Shown here: in pieces, positions 42,426 through 50,686 of the stretch
Layout: each line of letters starts with the position of its first letter
Position numbering within the stretch: the stretch's first letter is position 1
NCBI GenBank assembly: GCA_031277795.1
Contig: JAITLQ010000007.1
Location: 186,001-250,000, forward strand
DNA: 64,000 bases
Source of the DNA: Arthrobacter sp.
GTDB lineage: Bacteria > Actinomycetota > Actinomycetes > Actinomycetales > Micrococcaceae
Reading direction: 5' to 3'
Translations under genes and position numbers: made by a program
Notes under the pieces: model-generated
What the model was told of the DNA's origin: nothing
The model's input: only the letters and a program-made list of their open reading frames with translations
Databases searched by the model: none

Positions 42426-43067
42426 GTGAACAAGCTGTATCAGCGCCTGGTCGGCCTTATCCGCATGCTCTGGCGCGAAGTCGCCAAGTTTGGCGTGGTG
42501 GGAGCCGTGGCCTGGGTGATCGACTCGGGGATCTACCTCTACCTCATGAACGGTCCGCTGCATTCCAGCGAGATCTGGGCCAAGGGCTGGGCCACCGTCG
42601 TTGCCTCGATCTTCTCCTGGGCGGCCAATCGCTACTGGACCTTCAGGCACCGTAAGCAGGCCAACATGGGCCGCGAGGTGGCCCTCTTCATGGTGATGAA
42701 CGGCATCGGCCTGCTTATCGCTGCCGGGTGTGTCGCCTTCACCAAGTACGTGCTCGACATGAACTCGAAGACCGCGTTGTTCGTGGCCGGCTCGGTGGTC
42801 GGCCTCGTGCTCGGAACGATCTTCCGTTACTTCGCCTACCGCTTCTGGGTGTTCAACGACGCCCTGGATGAGGAGGACGCGTTTAAGGGCGACCACGAGC
42901 TGCTCAAGCGCGAGCCCACCGGCGCCCTCCCCGTGGTGGAGGCCGAGGTCCTGAACGTGGCCCGTGATCTGCAGGGCGCGGCTGGCTTCGACCCGGACGC
43001 CCCGCTGACCGAGGAGGCCGAGGCGGCGCTCGCGGCGGAAGCCGGCCTCAAACGCGGGGACGCCTAG
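42426..43067 (+). CDS. GtrA-family membrane protein
   Basis: 213 aa, GTG start with GAAGGA 5 nt upstream. Four transmembrane helices typical of GtrA (KFGVVGAVAWVIDSGIYLYL; SIFSWAANRYWTFRHRKQ; FMVMNGIGLLIAAGCVAF; FVAGSVVGLVLGTIFRYFAYRFWVF in overlapping parts) fill residues ~20-140. An acidic Ala-rich cytoplasmic tail of ~65 residues follows. GtrA proteins are linked to flipping or handling of polyprenyl-phosphate sugars, which suits the adjacent LCP and glycosyltransferase genes. Compare Rv3277. Confidence 0.9.
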   Translation: MNKLYQRLVGLIRMLWREVAKFGVVGAVAWVIDSGIYLYLMNGPLHSSEIWAKGWATVVASIFSWAANRYWTFRHRKQANMGREVALFMVMNGIGLLIAAGCVAFTKYVLDMNSKTALFVAGSVVGLVLGTIFRYFAYRFWVFNDALDEEDAFKGDHELLKREPTGALPVVEAEVLNVARDLQGAAGFDPDAPLTEEAEAALAAEAGLKRGDA

Positions 43068-43104
43068 CCCGGAGCCGCTGCCCGGGGCACCGCTACCTGC
43101 CGCG

Positions 43105-43812
43105 TCAGGAGCGGGTGACGCGCTCCTGAGCTCGGAGCCGCTCGGACAGGCCTCCCCGCGGGGCCAGGACCACGGAGCCCGTCTCGCCCGAGCGGGCCAG
43201 GGCGACGACGGCGGCCAACAGACCGCGCTCGACGTCGAGCTCGCGAACCTCGCCCTCGCCCGGCTCGCCGGAGGCGAGCAACCCGGCCAAGGTGAGGGAA
43301 GCGCCGTCGTGCTCCCAGCTCCCGGCCTCGGCCCGCGCGGGGGTGAGCATCAGCCGGTCCGGCTGGGCGCGCACCTCGGCCGCGTGATCGATGGCGTGCG
43401 GCGGCAACGGGTGCCCAAAGGCGACGGCCAGCGCCGCCGTCGTGACCGCCAGGAGCTCCGGCGCCTCGTGAGCGGCGGCGGAGTCCGGCCGGGTGGTGAC
43501 GAGCACCTCGGCGCCCGGGAGTTCATGGGTTCCGACGGTGGCGCCCAAGGACAGCGCCGCCAACACGATCGGCAGGACGCGCCAATGCGCCGGGGCCTCG
43601 ACGGCCACGCGCGTGCCCGGGCCCACCCCGAACTCGCTCTCGAGCAGCCCGGCGTTCTTGGCCCACCAATTCACGAGCACACGGCCGCTTAACTCCACGC
43701 GAGCGTCGGGCAGCGAGAGGTCAACGAGGGACGGACTCGTTGACGCGGAGCGCTGCGCTGCCCAGCGGAGCAGGGCGGCACCGGCCCCGTCGGCCTGAGA
43801 GATGCTCGGCAT
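43105..43812 (-). CDS. TIGR03089 family protein
   Basis: 235 aa from the ATG at 43812, which has GGAGGA 6 nt upstream; the longer frame from 43857 lacks a site. It resembles the N-terminal part of AMP-dependent synthetases (GVGPGTRVAVEAPAHWRVLPIVLAAL, ATVGTHELPGAEVLVTTRP) but lacks the ATP-binding and catalytic halves. This matches TIGR03089, an actinobacterial family of unknown function seen beside LCP and whiB2 genes (Rv3268). Divergent from whiB. Confidence 0.85.
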   Translation of the reverse strand: MPSISQADGAGAALLRWAAQRSASTSPSLVDLSLPDARVELSGRVLVNWWAKNAGLLESEFGVGPGTRVAVEAPAHWRVLPIVLAALSLGATVGTHELPGAEVLVTTRPDSAAAHEAPELLAVTTAALAVAFGHPLPPHAIDHAAEVRAQPDRLMLTPARAEAGSWEHDGASLTLAGLLASGEPGEGEVRELDVERGLLAAVVALARSGETGSVVLAPRGGLSERLRAQERVTRS

Positions 43813-43871
43813 GTATTCCTCCAGAATCTCGATTTTTTGGGGATTTCGGAGCCACATTCGTGAACAGACAT

Positions 43872-43909
43872 TTGACGCCCCCGACTTACACCAGTGTAAT
43901 TACTGGTGT
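43872..43909 (+). promoter_or_regulatory. whiB promoter overlapped by a palindrome
   Basis: A near-consensus promoter TTGACG (43872-43877), 17 nt, TGTAAT (43895-43900) is overlaid by the perfect palindrome ACACCAGT-GTAATT-ACTGGTGT (43888-43909). The palindrome spans the -10 and the expected start, an ideal repressor site. Expected leader ~105 nt. The surrounding divergent region is unusually AT-rich. Confidence 0.65.
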
Positions 43910-44014
43910 GACGCCGGGTGGATGACCACCACAGCACGGTGGCCGGAACCGAGGGGAACGGGAATCGGCCCACACGGTGTTACGTGAAAGCACACTGACG
44001 AAGGGTTCAGCACC

Positions 44015-44542
44015 ATGGGGAACGTCGTACGCAAGGGCGCAGTGACCGGCGCCGAGCCCCAGAGCGCGCGGCCCAGGACCGTCCCGGCCGATTGGTTCCT
44101 CGACCCGGCAGATCCTGAGGCGGCCCAGCGCTACGAGGCGGGGCGCTCGCTCGAGGACGCGGCCACCGCCTTCCTCGAGAGCCACACCGAGGCGGCACCG
44201 TTGCGGCTCCTGCCGGACGAGGACCTCGCCGATGCCGGGTTGTTCCCCGAGGAGGAGGTGCAGCCGTCGCCGCAGCGCGTCTGGCTCCCGATTCCCGGCT
44301 TCCCCGGGGCCCAAGACGAGGGTGAGCTCGGGTGGCAGACCGAGGCGCTGTGCGCCCAGACCGACCCGGAAGCCTTCTTCCCCGAAAAGGGCGGCTCCAC
44401 CCGGGATGCGAAGAAGGTGTGCGCCTCCTGCACCGTGCGCAACGAGTGCCTCGAGTACGCCCTGGAGAACGACGAACGCTTCGGCATCTGGGGCGGACTC
44501 TCCGAGCGCGAGCGGCGCCGACTCCGGAAGCGAGCGAACTGA
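44015..44542 (+). CDS. whiB: WhiB-family iron-sulfur regulator (WhiB2-like)
   Basis: 175 aa. The C-terminal WhiB domain has four cluster cysteines (ALCAQTDPEAFFPEKGG, then VCASCTVRNECLEYAL), the GIWGGLSERE turn and a basic tail RRRLRKRAN. The N-terminal ~100 residues form an extension not needed for the fold. The WhiB2/WhmD group controls septation; the position beside TIGR03089, a glycosyltransferase and manA matches Rv3260c. GAAGGG lies 9 nt before the ATG. The last base before its stop begins the next gene's likely start codon. Confidence 0.9.
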   Translation: MGNVVRKGAVTGAEPQSARPRTVPADWFLDPADPEAAQRYEAGRSLEDAATAFLESHTEAAPLRLLPDEDLADAGLFPEEEVQPSPQRVWLPIPGFPGAQDEGELGWQTEALCAQTDPEAFFPEKGGSTRDAKKVCASCTVRNECLEYALENDERFGIWGGLSERERRRLRKRAN

Positions 44543-47500
44543 TTCCTGGCACCACGCACGTCACCGTCCTCGTCGTCTCGCACGACGGGGATCCCTTTCT
44601 TGCCCGCACGCTGAGCGCCATCGGCGCGCAGACGCGGCGGCCGGACGCCTGGGTCGGTGTCGACACCGGCTCTAAGGACACCAGCCGCGCACTGCTTGAG
44701 GAGGGTCTCCCGCCGGGGGCGAGGATCCTCGAGGCGCCCGGGGCCTCCTTCGGGACCGCGGTGGACCGCGGTGTCGAGGGCATGGCCGCGGTTCCGCCCG
44801 ACGCGCAATCGTGGCTCTGGCTCCTGCACGACGACTCGGCGCCCGAGCCTGATGCGCTCGAGCGGCTCCTCGAGGCCATCGAGAAGGCACCCTCCGTCAC
44901 GGTGGCCGGCTGCAAGCAGCTCGACGCCACGCGTCCCGACCGGCTGATCGATGCCGGCCTGAGCATGACGCGCTCCGGGCGTCGCTTCAACGTCGTTGCC
45001 GAGGGCGAGGTGGACCAGGGGCAGTACGACGACGTCTCGGACGTGCTGGGCGTGAACTCCGCCGGCCTGCTGGTCAGGGCCGACGTCTTCAGGGAGCTCG
45101 GCGGCTTCGACCCCGCGCTGCCCGGCGTGGGTGATGACGTCGACTTCTGCCGCCGCGCGCGGCTCTCCGGCCACCGCGTGGTGGTGGTTCCCGCCGCTCG
45201 CATGTTGCACGAGCCGGACGCCGTCGAGTCGGTGGCCGGGCCCCGCGCCACGGAGCGCGCCGCCGCCTATGCGCGGCTGAAGTTTGCCCCCGGCTGGTCC
45301 CTTCCGTTCCTCAGCGTCTGGATGATGATCGCCGGCCTGGGCCGGGCCATCGGCCGGCTCATCGCCAAGGATCCCTCCGGCGCCGTCATCGATCTGGGGG
45401 CCGGCGGCACGGGCCTGTTGAGGGCCCGGTCCCTGGCCGCCGGACGCAGGCGCCTGCATCGCACGCAGAGCGTCCCCCGCGCCGTGGTGCGCTCCCTCTT
45501 GGCCGCACCCGACAAGGTGCGCGACCAGCGGCGCGCGCTGCGCGATGCCGCCCGGCTCGAGGCCGAGGACGGCGCAGGCACGCGCCCCGCCCAAGAGGCT
45601 AGCGGCGGAAACGACGACTTCGACGCCGTCGAATCCGGTCCGCGCACGGCGGGCGCGACGGGCGCGGCGTTGCTCGCCACGGCCCTCGCCGCCGGCCTGT
45701 CCCTGCTCGGCCTGTACCGCTTCTTCGGGGCCCAGGCGGCCGCCGGAGGGGCGCTCATCGCCCCGGGGAAGGACCTCGGCGAGCTGTGGAGCGCTGCCAC
45801 CTCCGGCTGGCGCGAGCTCGGGACCGGCCAGGCCGGGGCCGCCGACCCGTTCGCCCTGCTCGTCTGGCTCTCTGGCGTGCTCTCCTTCGGGCACCCGCAG
45901 CAGGCGGGCGTGGCCCTGTACGTCTTGGCAATGCCGCTCGCTGCCCTCGGCGCGTTCTTCCTGCTGGGGGCCCTGACCCGCAGCCCGGGTTTCCGCTTCC
46001 TTGGCGCGGTGCTGTGGGCGCTCGCGCCGTCGCTGCAGGTGGCGCTCGCGCAGGGGCGTCCGGGCGCTGCCGTGGTGCACGTGGTGCTCCCGCTCTTCGC
46101 GTTGGCACTCATCCGTTCGGTGGGCGCCGCCAGGGGAGAGGGACTCGCTCTCGCGCCGGGTCCCGGCCGGGCCGGGCTGCCCTCGTGGGTGGCCGCCTGC
46201 TGCGCCGCCGCGCTCGGGGTGGTGCTGGCGGCCGCCGAGCCGCTGCTCCTGGCACTGCTCGTCATCGTGTGCGTCGTCGGCGCGCTGGTCTCCCGCCGCG
46301 CCCGCGGCTGGTGGTGGATTCCCGTGCCGGCCCTGCTGGCGTGCCTCCCGCTCATCGTCGCGGCCGTCTCGAACCCCCGCGTGCTGCTCGTGCAGCCGGG
46401 GGCGGCGCTCCAGGCGACCCCTGCCCCGTTCTGGCAGCAGCTCCTCGGCTGGCCCATCGGCTTCGATGCCTTCGGTGCGCTGCCGTTCGGGCTGGGGGCG
46501 GAGTGGGTCATCGCGCTCGCGGTGGCGGCTCTCATCGCCGTGCCGCTCGGAGTGCTCGCGGTGCTGGCCCTCGTGCGCCCGGCCGCTGGCACCACCGTGG
46601 CCCGCGTCGCGGTGCTGGTCGGCCTGCTGACCCTGGTGCTCGGCTCGGCCGCCTCGCGGCTGGACGCACGGGGGAGCGCCGGCGAATTGATCCACCCTTA
46701 CACGGGCAGCTTCGTCTCCGCCTTCGCCCTCGCCGTGCTCGTCGCGGCCGGGGTGCAGCGCGAGGCGTTCGTGCGCGCCCCGGGCGCGTCGCTGGCCCGT
46801 CCTGCCAAGGCCGTCGCCGGCGTGGTGAGCGGGGTGCTGACGCTTTCGCTCCTCGCCTCCGCGGCGCTCTGGGTACTGCCGCGCGTGAGTTCTGAGGGGG
46901 CCTCCGCGTTCCCCACGGCCCAGCTCGTGGAGCCCAACGACGGGCGGGCGCTCCCGGCGACCGCCGCCGATCGTGGCCTCGGCCGTTACTCCGAGCGCAC
47001 GCTCGAGCTGCGCGCGGCGAGCGACGGTTCGCTCTCGGCCGCGCTCGTCTCCGGGGACGGGCTGCGGCTCGAACAGCTCTCGGCCGTCGTGGCGGCCGGC
47101 CAGCTCTCCGGCACCGCGTGGCTCCCCGGCACCAGCTCCCTGGCCCCCGAAGCGGCCGGTGCGGCCGCGGTGCGCTCGGTGGTCGCCACCCTCGCATCCG
47201 GCGAGCAGCTCGACTCACGCGCCGAGCTGGCCAAGCTCGCCGTCTCCCACGTGGTGCTCGCCGCGGACGGTGCCGGCGCTGATGTGCTGGCCAAGACGCT
47301 CGACACGGTGCCCGGCCTCTCGGCCGTGGGCCGATCGGACGACGCCGACGCCTGGATCTGGCGCGTGCGCCCGGCCGCCGGCGACGACGACGTGGAGGCG
47401 CAGGCCGGCTCGCCCACGGCGCGCGTGCGGGTCCTGAACGCCGACGGTGGAACCGAGCGACTCATCGAGAGCCGCGGCTCGACGGTTCAGCGCGCCCAGC

Positions 47501-48081
47501 TTGCCTCCGGCGCGGCCGGCCGCACGCTGGTGCTCTCCGCCTCCGTCGACGGCGGCTGGCGGGCCACCCTGAACGGCCAGCGGCTCACCGCCACGAGCGA
47601 CGGGTGGGCGCAGGCCTTCGAACTCCCGCAGGGCGGTGGCGTGCTCGAGGTCCGCTACTCCACGTGGTGGAGCCCGTGGTGGCTCCTGGCCCTGGCGCTC
47701 AGCCTGGCGCTCTGCGCGCTCTCCGTGGTGCCCGTGCCCCGCGCGTGGCGTGCCGACGCGCGGGCCCAGCGCGTCTACCGCCCCACGCTGGCCGAACGGC
47801 ACCGCCGCGAGAAGGCGAGCCAGGCCGCGGGTGGGGCCCGCGAAGCGGCCTCGGAGGCGGCCCCCGAGACCCCGCCCGCGTCCGGGCCGGAGGCAAGCTC
47901 CGCCGCCTCGGGGGAGGCGCCGGTGCAGGAACCGGTGGCCGAGCCCGACGTCGCGTCGGAACCGGTGCCGGATTCCACGCCGGCCCCGGAAGCCACGCCC
48001 GCGGCTGAACCCACGCCCGCGCCGTCGGACACCGAAACAAGCGAGCCGTACCGAGGCACCCACCGGCAGGAGGACGCATGA
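44539..48081 (+). CDS. Large GT2 glycosyltransferase with multi-pass membrane domain
   Basis: About 1180 aa. Residues ~1-240 form a GT-A glycosyltransferase (VLVVSHDGDPFLARTLSAI, WVGVDTGSKDTS, WLWLLHDDSAPEPDAL, GVNSAGLLVRADVFRELGGFD, GDDVDFCRRAR). About twelve transmembrane helices follow, then an extracellular domain, a last helix and a ~100-residue Pro/Glu/Ala tail. No ATG, GTG or TTG exists between the whiB stop and the first conserved strand. CTG at 44539 overlaps the whiB TGA (CTGA) with GGAAG 8 nt upstream and is my choice; GTG 44446 inside whiB is the alternative. It is coupled to the next gene by ATGA. Confidence 0.85.
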   Translation: MIPGTTHVTVLVVSHDGDPFLARTLSAIGAQTRRPDAWVGVDTGSKDTSRALLEEGLPPGARILEAPGASFGTAVDRGVEGMAAVPPDAQSWLWLLHDDSAPEPDALERLLEAIEKAPSVTVAGCKQLDATRPDRLIDAGLSMTRSGRRFNVVAEGEVDQGQYDDVSDVLGVNSAGLLVRADVFRELGGFDPALPGVGDDVDFCRRARLSGHRVVVVPAARMLHEPDAVESVAGPRATERAAAYARLKFAPGWSLPFLSVWMMIAGLGRAIGRLIAKDPSGAVIDLGAGGTGLLRARSLAAGRRRLHRTQSVPRAVVRSLLAAPDKVRDQRRALRDAARLEAEDGAGTRPAQEASGGNDDFDAVESGPRTAGATGAALLATALAAGLSLLGLYRFFGAQAAAGGALIAPGKDLGELWSAATSGWRELGTGQAGAADPFALLVWLSGVLSFGHPQQAGVALYVLAMPLAALGAFFLLGALTRSPGFRFLGAVLWALAPSLQVALAQGRPGAAVVHVVLPLFALALIRSVGAARGEGLALAPGPGRAGLPSWVAACCAAALGVVLAAAEPLLLALLVIVCVVGALVSRRARGWWWIPVPALLACLPLIVAAVSNPRVLLVQPGAALQATPAPFWQQLLGWPIGFDAFGALPFGLGAEWVIALAVAALIAVPLGVLAVLALVRPAAGTTVARVAVLVGLLTLVLGSAASRLDARGSAGELIHPYTGSFVSAFALAVLVAAGVQREAFVRAPGASLARPAKAVAGVVSGVLTLSLLASAALWVLPRVSSEGASAFPTAQLVEPNDGRALPATAADRGLGRYSERTLELRAASDGSLSAALVSGDGLRLEQLSAVVAAGQLSGTAWLPGTSSLAPEAAGAAAVRSVVATLASGEQLDSRAELAKLAVSHVVLAADGAGADVLAKTLDTVPGLSAVGRSDDADAWIWRVRPAAGDDDVEAQAGSPTARVRVLNADGGTERLIESRGSTVQRAQLASGAAGRTLVLSASVDGGWRATLNGQRLTATSDGWAQAFELPQGGGVLEVRYSTWWSPWWLLALALSLALCALSVVPVPRAWRADARAQRVYRPTLAERHRREKASQAAGGAREAASEAAPETPPASGPEASSAASGEAPVQEPVAEPDVASEPVPDSTPAPEATPAAEPTPAPSDTETSEPYRGTHRQEDA

Positions 48082-49676
48082 GCACCCCGGAGGAACGCGC
48101 AGGCGGCGGCGTCCGCCGCCGATCGCGTGCCGCCCTCGCCGTGGTGAGCGGCTCGCTGCTCGTCGTGTGCACCGCCGCCGCGGCCGTCGGCTCCGAGCTC
48201 TGGCCCGTCACGAGCGGCACGCTCGAGGTGCCGGCCGCGGCGATGCCGGCGGGCGACACCGTCCTGACCTGCGCCCCCACGCTGCACCGGGTGGGCGGCA
48301 GCGAGGGCACGGACCAGGCCTACGCGCCCGGCGCCGCCACGGCGTCCTCCACCGTGCGTTCCATTGCGCTGGGCGACCAGGCGCAGCGCCTGCCGGGGGC
48401 CGAGCTGCTCAGTGGTGACCGCACGGTGGCCACGCTCCACGAACGGCTCGGTGACGAGGAGGCCGCCAAGGAGGTGACGGCGGCGAGCGACGGTTTCTCC
48501 GGGTCCAAGGGGCTCGTGGATGCCAAGCGCCGCTTCGACGACGCCCTGTGGCTGCGCGTGCAGTCCCTCGCCGGCCTGCGTTCGCCCGCCGCGATGACCC
48601 GCACGGTGAACCAGGGCAGCGGCGACCTGACGGGGCTCGCGACGCAGGCGTGCGCGTCCCCCTCCAACGTCACGTGGCTCGCCGGCGCCTCCACCACCCT
48701 GGGGCATACCTCCGTGCTCGTGGTCAGCAACCCGTCGAAGACCACGGCGAGCGTGCAGGTCAGCGTGCGCACCGCCGCGGGGATCGCCGTCGACGGCGCC
48801 ATCCAGGACTTCACGCTCGATCCGGGGGCAAGCACGAGCATCAACGTCGGCGGCACAGCGCTCGACGAGGCGGCGGTGACCGTCCGCGTGAGCTCGAGCG
48901 GCGCGCCGGTGTCCGCCTCGCTCTCGCAGGCCATCCTGCGCGGGCTGCGCCCCGGAGGCATCGACCTCATCTCCGCCGCAGCGGATCCGTCCACGCGCCA
49001 GATCATGCCGGGCGTGCAGGTGCAGGCGGCCGCCGACTCCCGGCGGGTCGGCAGCTCGGAGGACGCGGGGGACGAGCTGCCCGAGGTCCAGCTCAGCGAC
49101 GCCTCGGGGCAGGGCGCCACGGCCAGTCTTGTCGCTCTCGCTGCCGATGGGACGCGCACCGAGGTGGCCAAGGACATCAAGATCGGCAAGAACGCCGTCA
49201 CCGCGGTGCCGCTGCAATCCCTTCCCGCCGGCAACTACACGCTCATCGCCGAGGCGGACGAGTCCATCGTGGCCTCGGCCCGCATCCTGCGCGGAGCGGA
49301 TGCGGCCAAACCGGTGGACGTGGCCTACATCCCCGGCGTCGCGGAGATGAGCACGGATCAGCTCGTGGCGCTGCCGGAGGCGGGGACGTCCTGGCTGCGG
49401 CTCGCCGCGCCGGACGAGGATTCAAAGGTCGTCATTGCACCGCTGGCGGCCGACGGCACCGTGGGCGCGCAGCGCACCGTGCAGATCAAGGCCGGTGAGA
49501 CGCTCAAGCTCGCGGCCAGCGAGTTCAAGGACGCGGTGGGCCTGCGGCTCGGCGCCAGCGCGGGAGGGGTCTATGCCTCGCTCCTGACGGAGGAGGGGGA
49601 CGCCAAGACGGCAGCCCTGGTGCCGCAGCAGCTGCCGGACGCCCCGGCCTCGGCGCGGGTGGCGCTGCTGCCCTGA
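48078..49676 (+). CDS. DUF5719 exported protein
   Basis: 532 aa. A basic N-terminus (GGVRRRSRA) and one hydrophobic helix (~residues 18-38) act as signal anchor. The rest is a Ser/Ala/Val-rich, beta-repeat extracellular domain (VSNPSKTTASVQVSVRTAAG, TLDPGASTSINVGG, LAADGTRTEVAKD). DUF5719 proteins follow the WhiB-linked glycosyltransferase in actinobacteria and are presumed partners in envelope glycan assembly; no activity is known. The ATG overlaps the glycosyltransferase stop by 4 nt. Confidence 0.82.
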   Translation: MSTPEERAGGGVRRRSRAALAVVSGSLLVVCTAAAAVGSELWPVTSGTLEVPAAAMPAGDTVLTCAPTLHRVGGSEGTDQAYAPGAATASSTVRSIALGDQAQRLPGAELLSGDRTVATLHERLGDEEAAKEVTAASDGFSGSKGLVDAKRRFDDALWLRVQSLAGLRSPAAMTRTVNQGSGDLTGLATQACASPSNVTWLAGASTTLGHTSVLVVSNPSKTTASVQVSVRTAAGIAVDGAIQDFTLDPGASTSINVGGTALDEAAVTVRVSSSGAPVSASLSQAILRGLRPGGIDLISAAADPSTRQIMPGVQVQAAADSRRVGSSEDAGDELPEVQLSDASGQGATASLVALAADGTRTEVAKDIKIGKNAVTAVPLQSLPAGNYTLIAEADESIVASARILRGADAAKPVDVAYIPGVAEMSTDQLVALPEAGTSWLRLAAPDEDSKVVIAPLAADGTVGAQRTVQIKAGETLKLAASEFKDAVGLRLGASAGGVYASLLTEEGDAKTAALVPQQLPDAPASARVALLP

Positions 49677-49687
49677 GCGCGGTGCGG

Positions 49688-50185
49688 CTAGTCGCCGTCC
49701 TCGGGAAGCGAGCCGCGGTAGCCGGGGTCGACGTCCTCGGGCGGGAGGCCGAGCACCTCGGCCACGAGTTCGACCACCACGTCGTGGACGAGCCACGGGA
49801 CGGCCGCCGCAGAACCGGCGACGGTCTCGACCGGCCGGCGGAACACCACCACGTGCTGGCGCCGCTTGCGCCCTCCCCGCAGGACGCTGCCGAGCGGCGG
49901 GGCCTCGCCGCGGGCGGAGGCCCGCGCCAGGCTGCCCTCGTCTGGGACGAGCGCCACGTCGAAGGTGATGGCGTCGATCCGCGCGCCCCAGCGCTCCTGC
50001 AGGCGGGAGACCGAATCGGCGACGACGTCCTCGAAGCGTTCCTGGCGCGTGGCCCAGGCCGGAACCATGGGAGGTAGCAGCGCGCCTCGGCCGGTGCGTC
50101 CGCGGCGCTCGCGGCGCCGCCCGGAGCCCGCGCGGGCGACGGAGGGCCTGGCAGGCGTGGGATCGAGGGAGAAACGGGCTGGCAC
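49688..50185 (-). CDS. Metallopeptidase-family (zincin-like) protein lacking HExxH
   Basis: 165 aa. Position (between DUF5719 and DUF3499) and core sequence (FEDVVADSVSRLQERW, ITFDVALVPDEG, VVVFRRPVE) fit the small actinobacterial metallopeptidase family whose members carry HExxH. Here the motif place reads VHDVVVELVAEVLGL, so the second Glu/His pair is lost and zinc catalysis is unlikely. The N-terminal ~45 residues are Arg/Pro-rich and unconserved. GTG at 50185 lies 6 nt after TAAACT (50197-50192), suggesting a leaderless mRNA. Confidence 0.65.
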   Translation of the reverse strand: MPARFSLDPTPARPSVARAGSGRRRERRGRTGRGALLPPMVPAWATRQERFEDVVADSVSRLQERWGARIDAITFDVALVPDEGSLARASARGEAPPLGSVLRGGRKRRQHVVVFRRPVETVAGSAAAVPWLVHDVVVELVAEVLGLPPEDVDPGYRGSLPEDGD

Positions 50186-50258
50186 GGCACCAGTTTAGGC
50201 GCGGTGCCCGGCGGTTCGGGTCCGGGATCGCGGCGCGTCAGCGAGTAGTCTGAGGTGC

Positions 50259-50645
50259 GTGGATTCCCAAAGATTGTGCTCTCGCCAGGGCTGCCACCGC
50301 GTTGCGGTCGCGACCCTGACCTACGTCTACGCCGACTCCACGGCGGTGCTGGGTCCCCTGGCCACCCTGCCGGAGCCGCACGCTTACGACTTCTGCGCCG
50401 AACACGTGGAGCGTTTCACCGCCCCGCGCGGCTGGGAGATCGTGCGGTTGGCGATCCCGGAACCGACCACCACGCTCGATCGCGACGACGTCTATGCCTT
50501 GGCAGACGCCCTCCACCAGGCGGAGAAGCGCGACGCCGACACCGTGGATCGGCTCTCCCCGCGCCGCACGCGCGAGCGGCTCGGCGGGGACGACGCCCCG
50601 CCGCCGGCCAAGCCGGGGCTGCACCTGGTCCCCGACGAGCACTAA
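50259..50645 (+). CDS. DUF3499 zinc-ribbon-like protein
   Basis: 128 aa. CSRQGCHRVAVATLTYVY and the later DFCAEHVERF provide Cys/His ligands for a probable zinc ribbon; the C-terminal half is a charged tail. DUF3499 is a conserved actinobacterial family of unknown role, usually in the whiB2-manB/manA neighbourhood. The GTG lies 7 nt after a TAGTCT box (50246-50251) without a ribosome site, suggesting a leaderless mRNA, back-to-back with the zincin-like gene. Confidence 0.85.
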   Translation: MDSQRLCSRQGCHRVAVATLTYVYADSTAVLGPLATLPEPHAYDFCAEHVERFTAPRGWEIVRLAIPEPTTTLDRDDVYALADALHQAEKRDADTVDRLSPRRTRERLGGDDAPPPAKPGLHLVPDEH

Positions 50646-50686
50646 GCCAGCATTCCCCATCACGCCGAGCCAAGGTGAAGGACAGC

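Noticed and set aside
44332..44538. N-terminal extension of the glycosyltransferase inside whiB
   Set aside because: The region is secure whiB coding sequence in another frame, the extension is Arg/Pro-rich noise, and no ribosome site serves its start codons.
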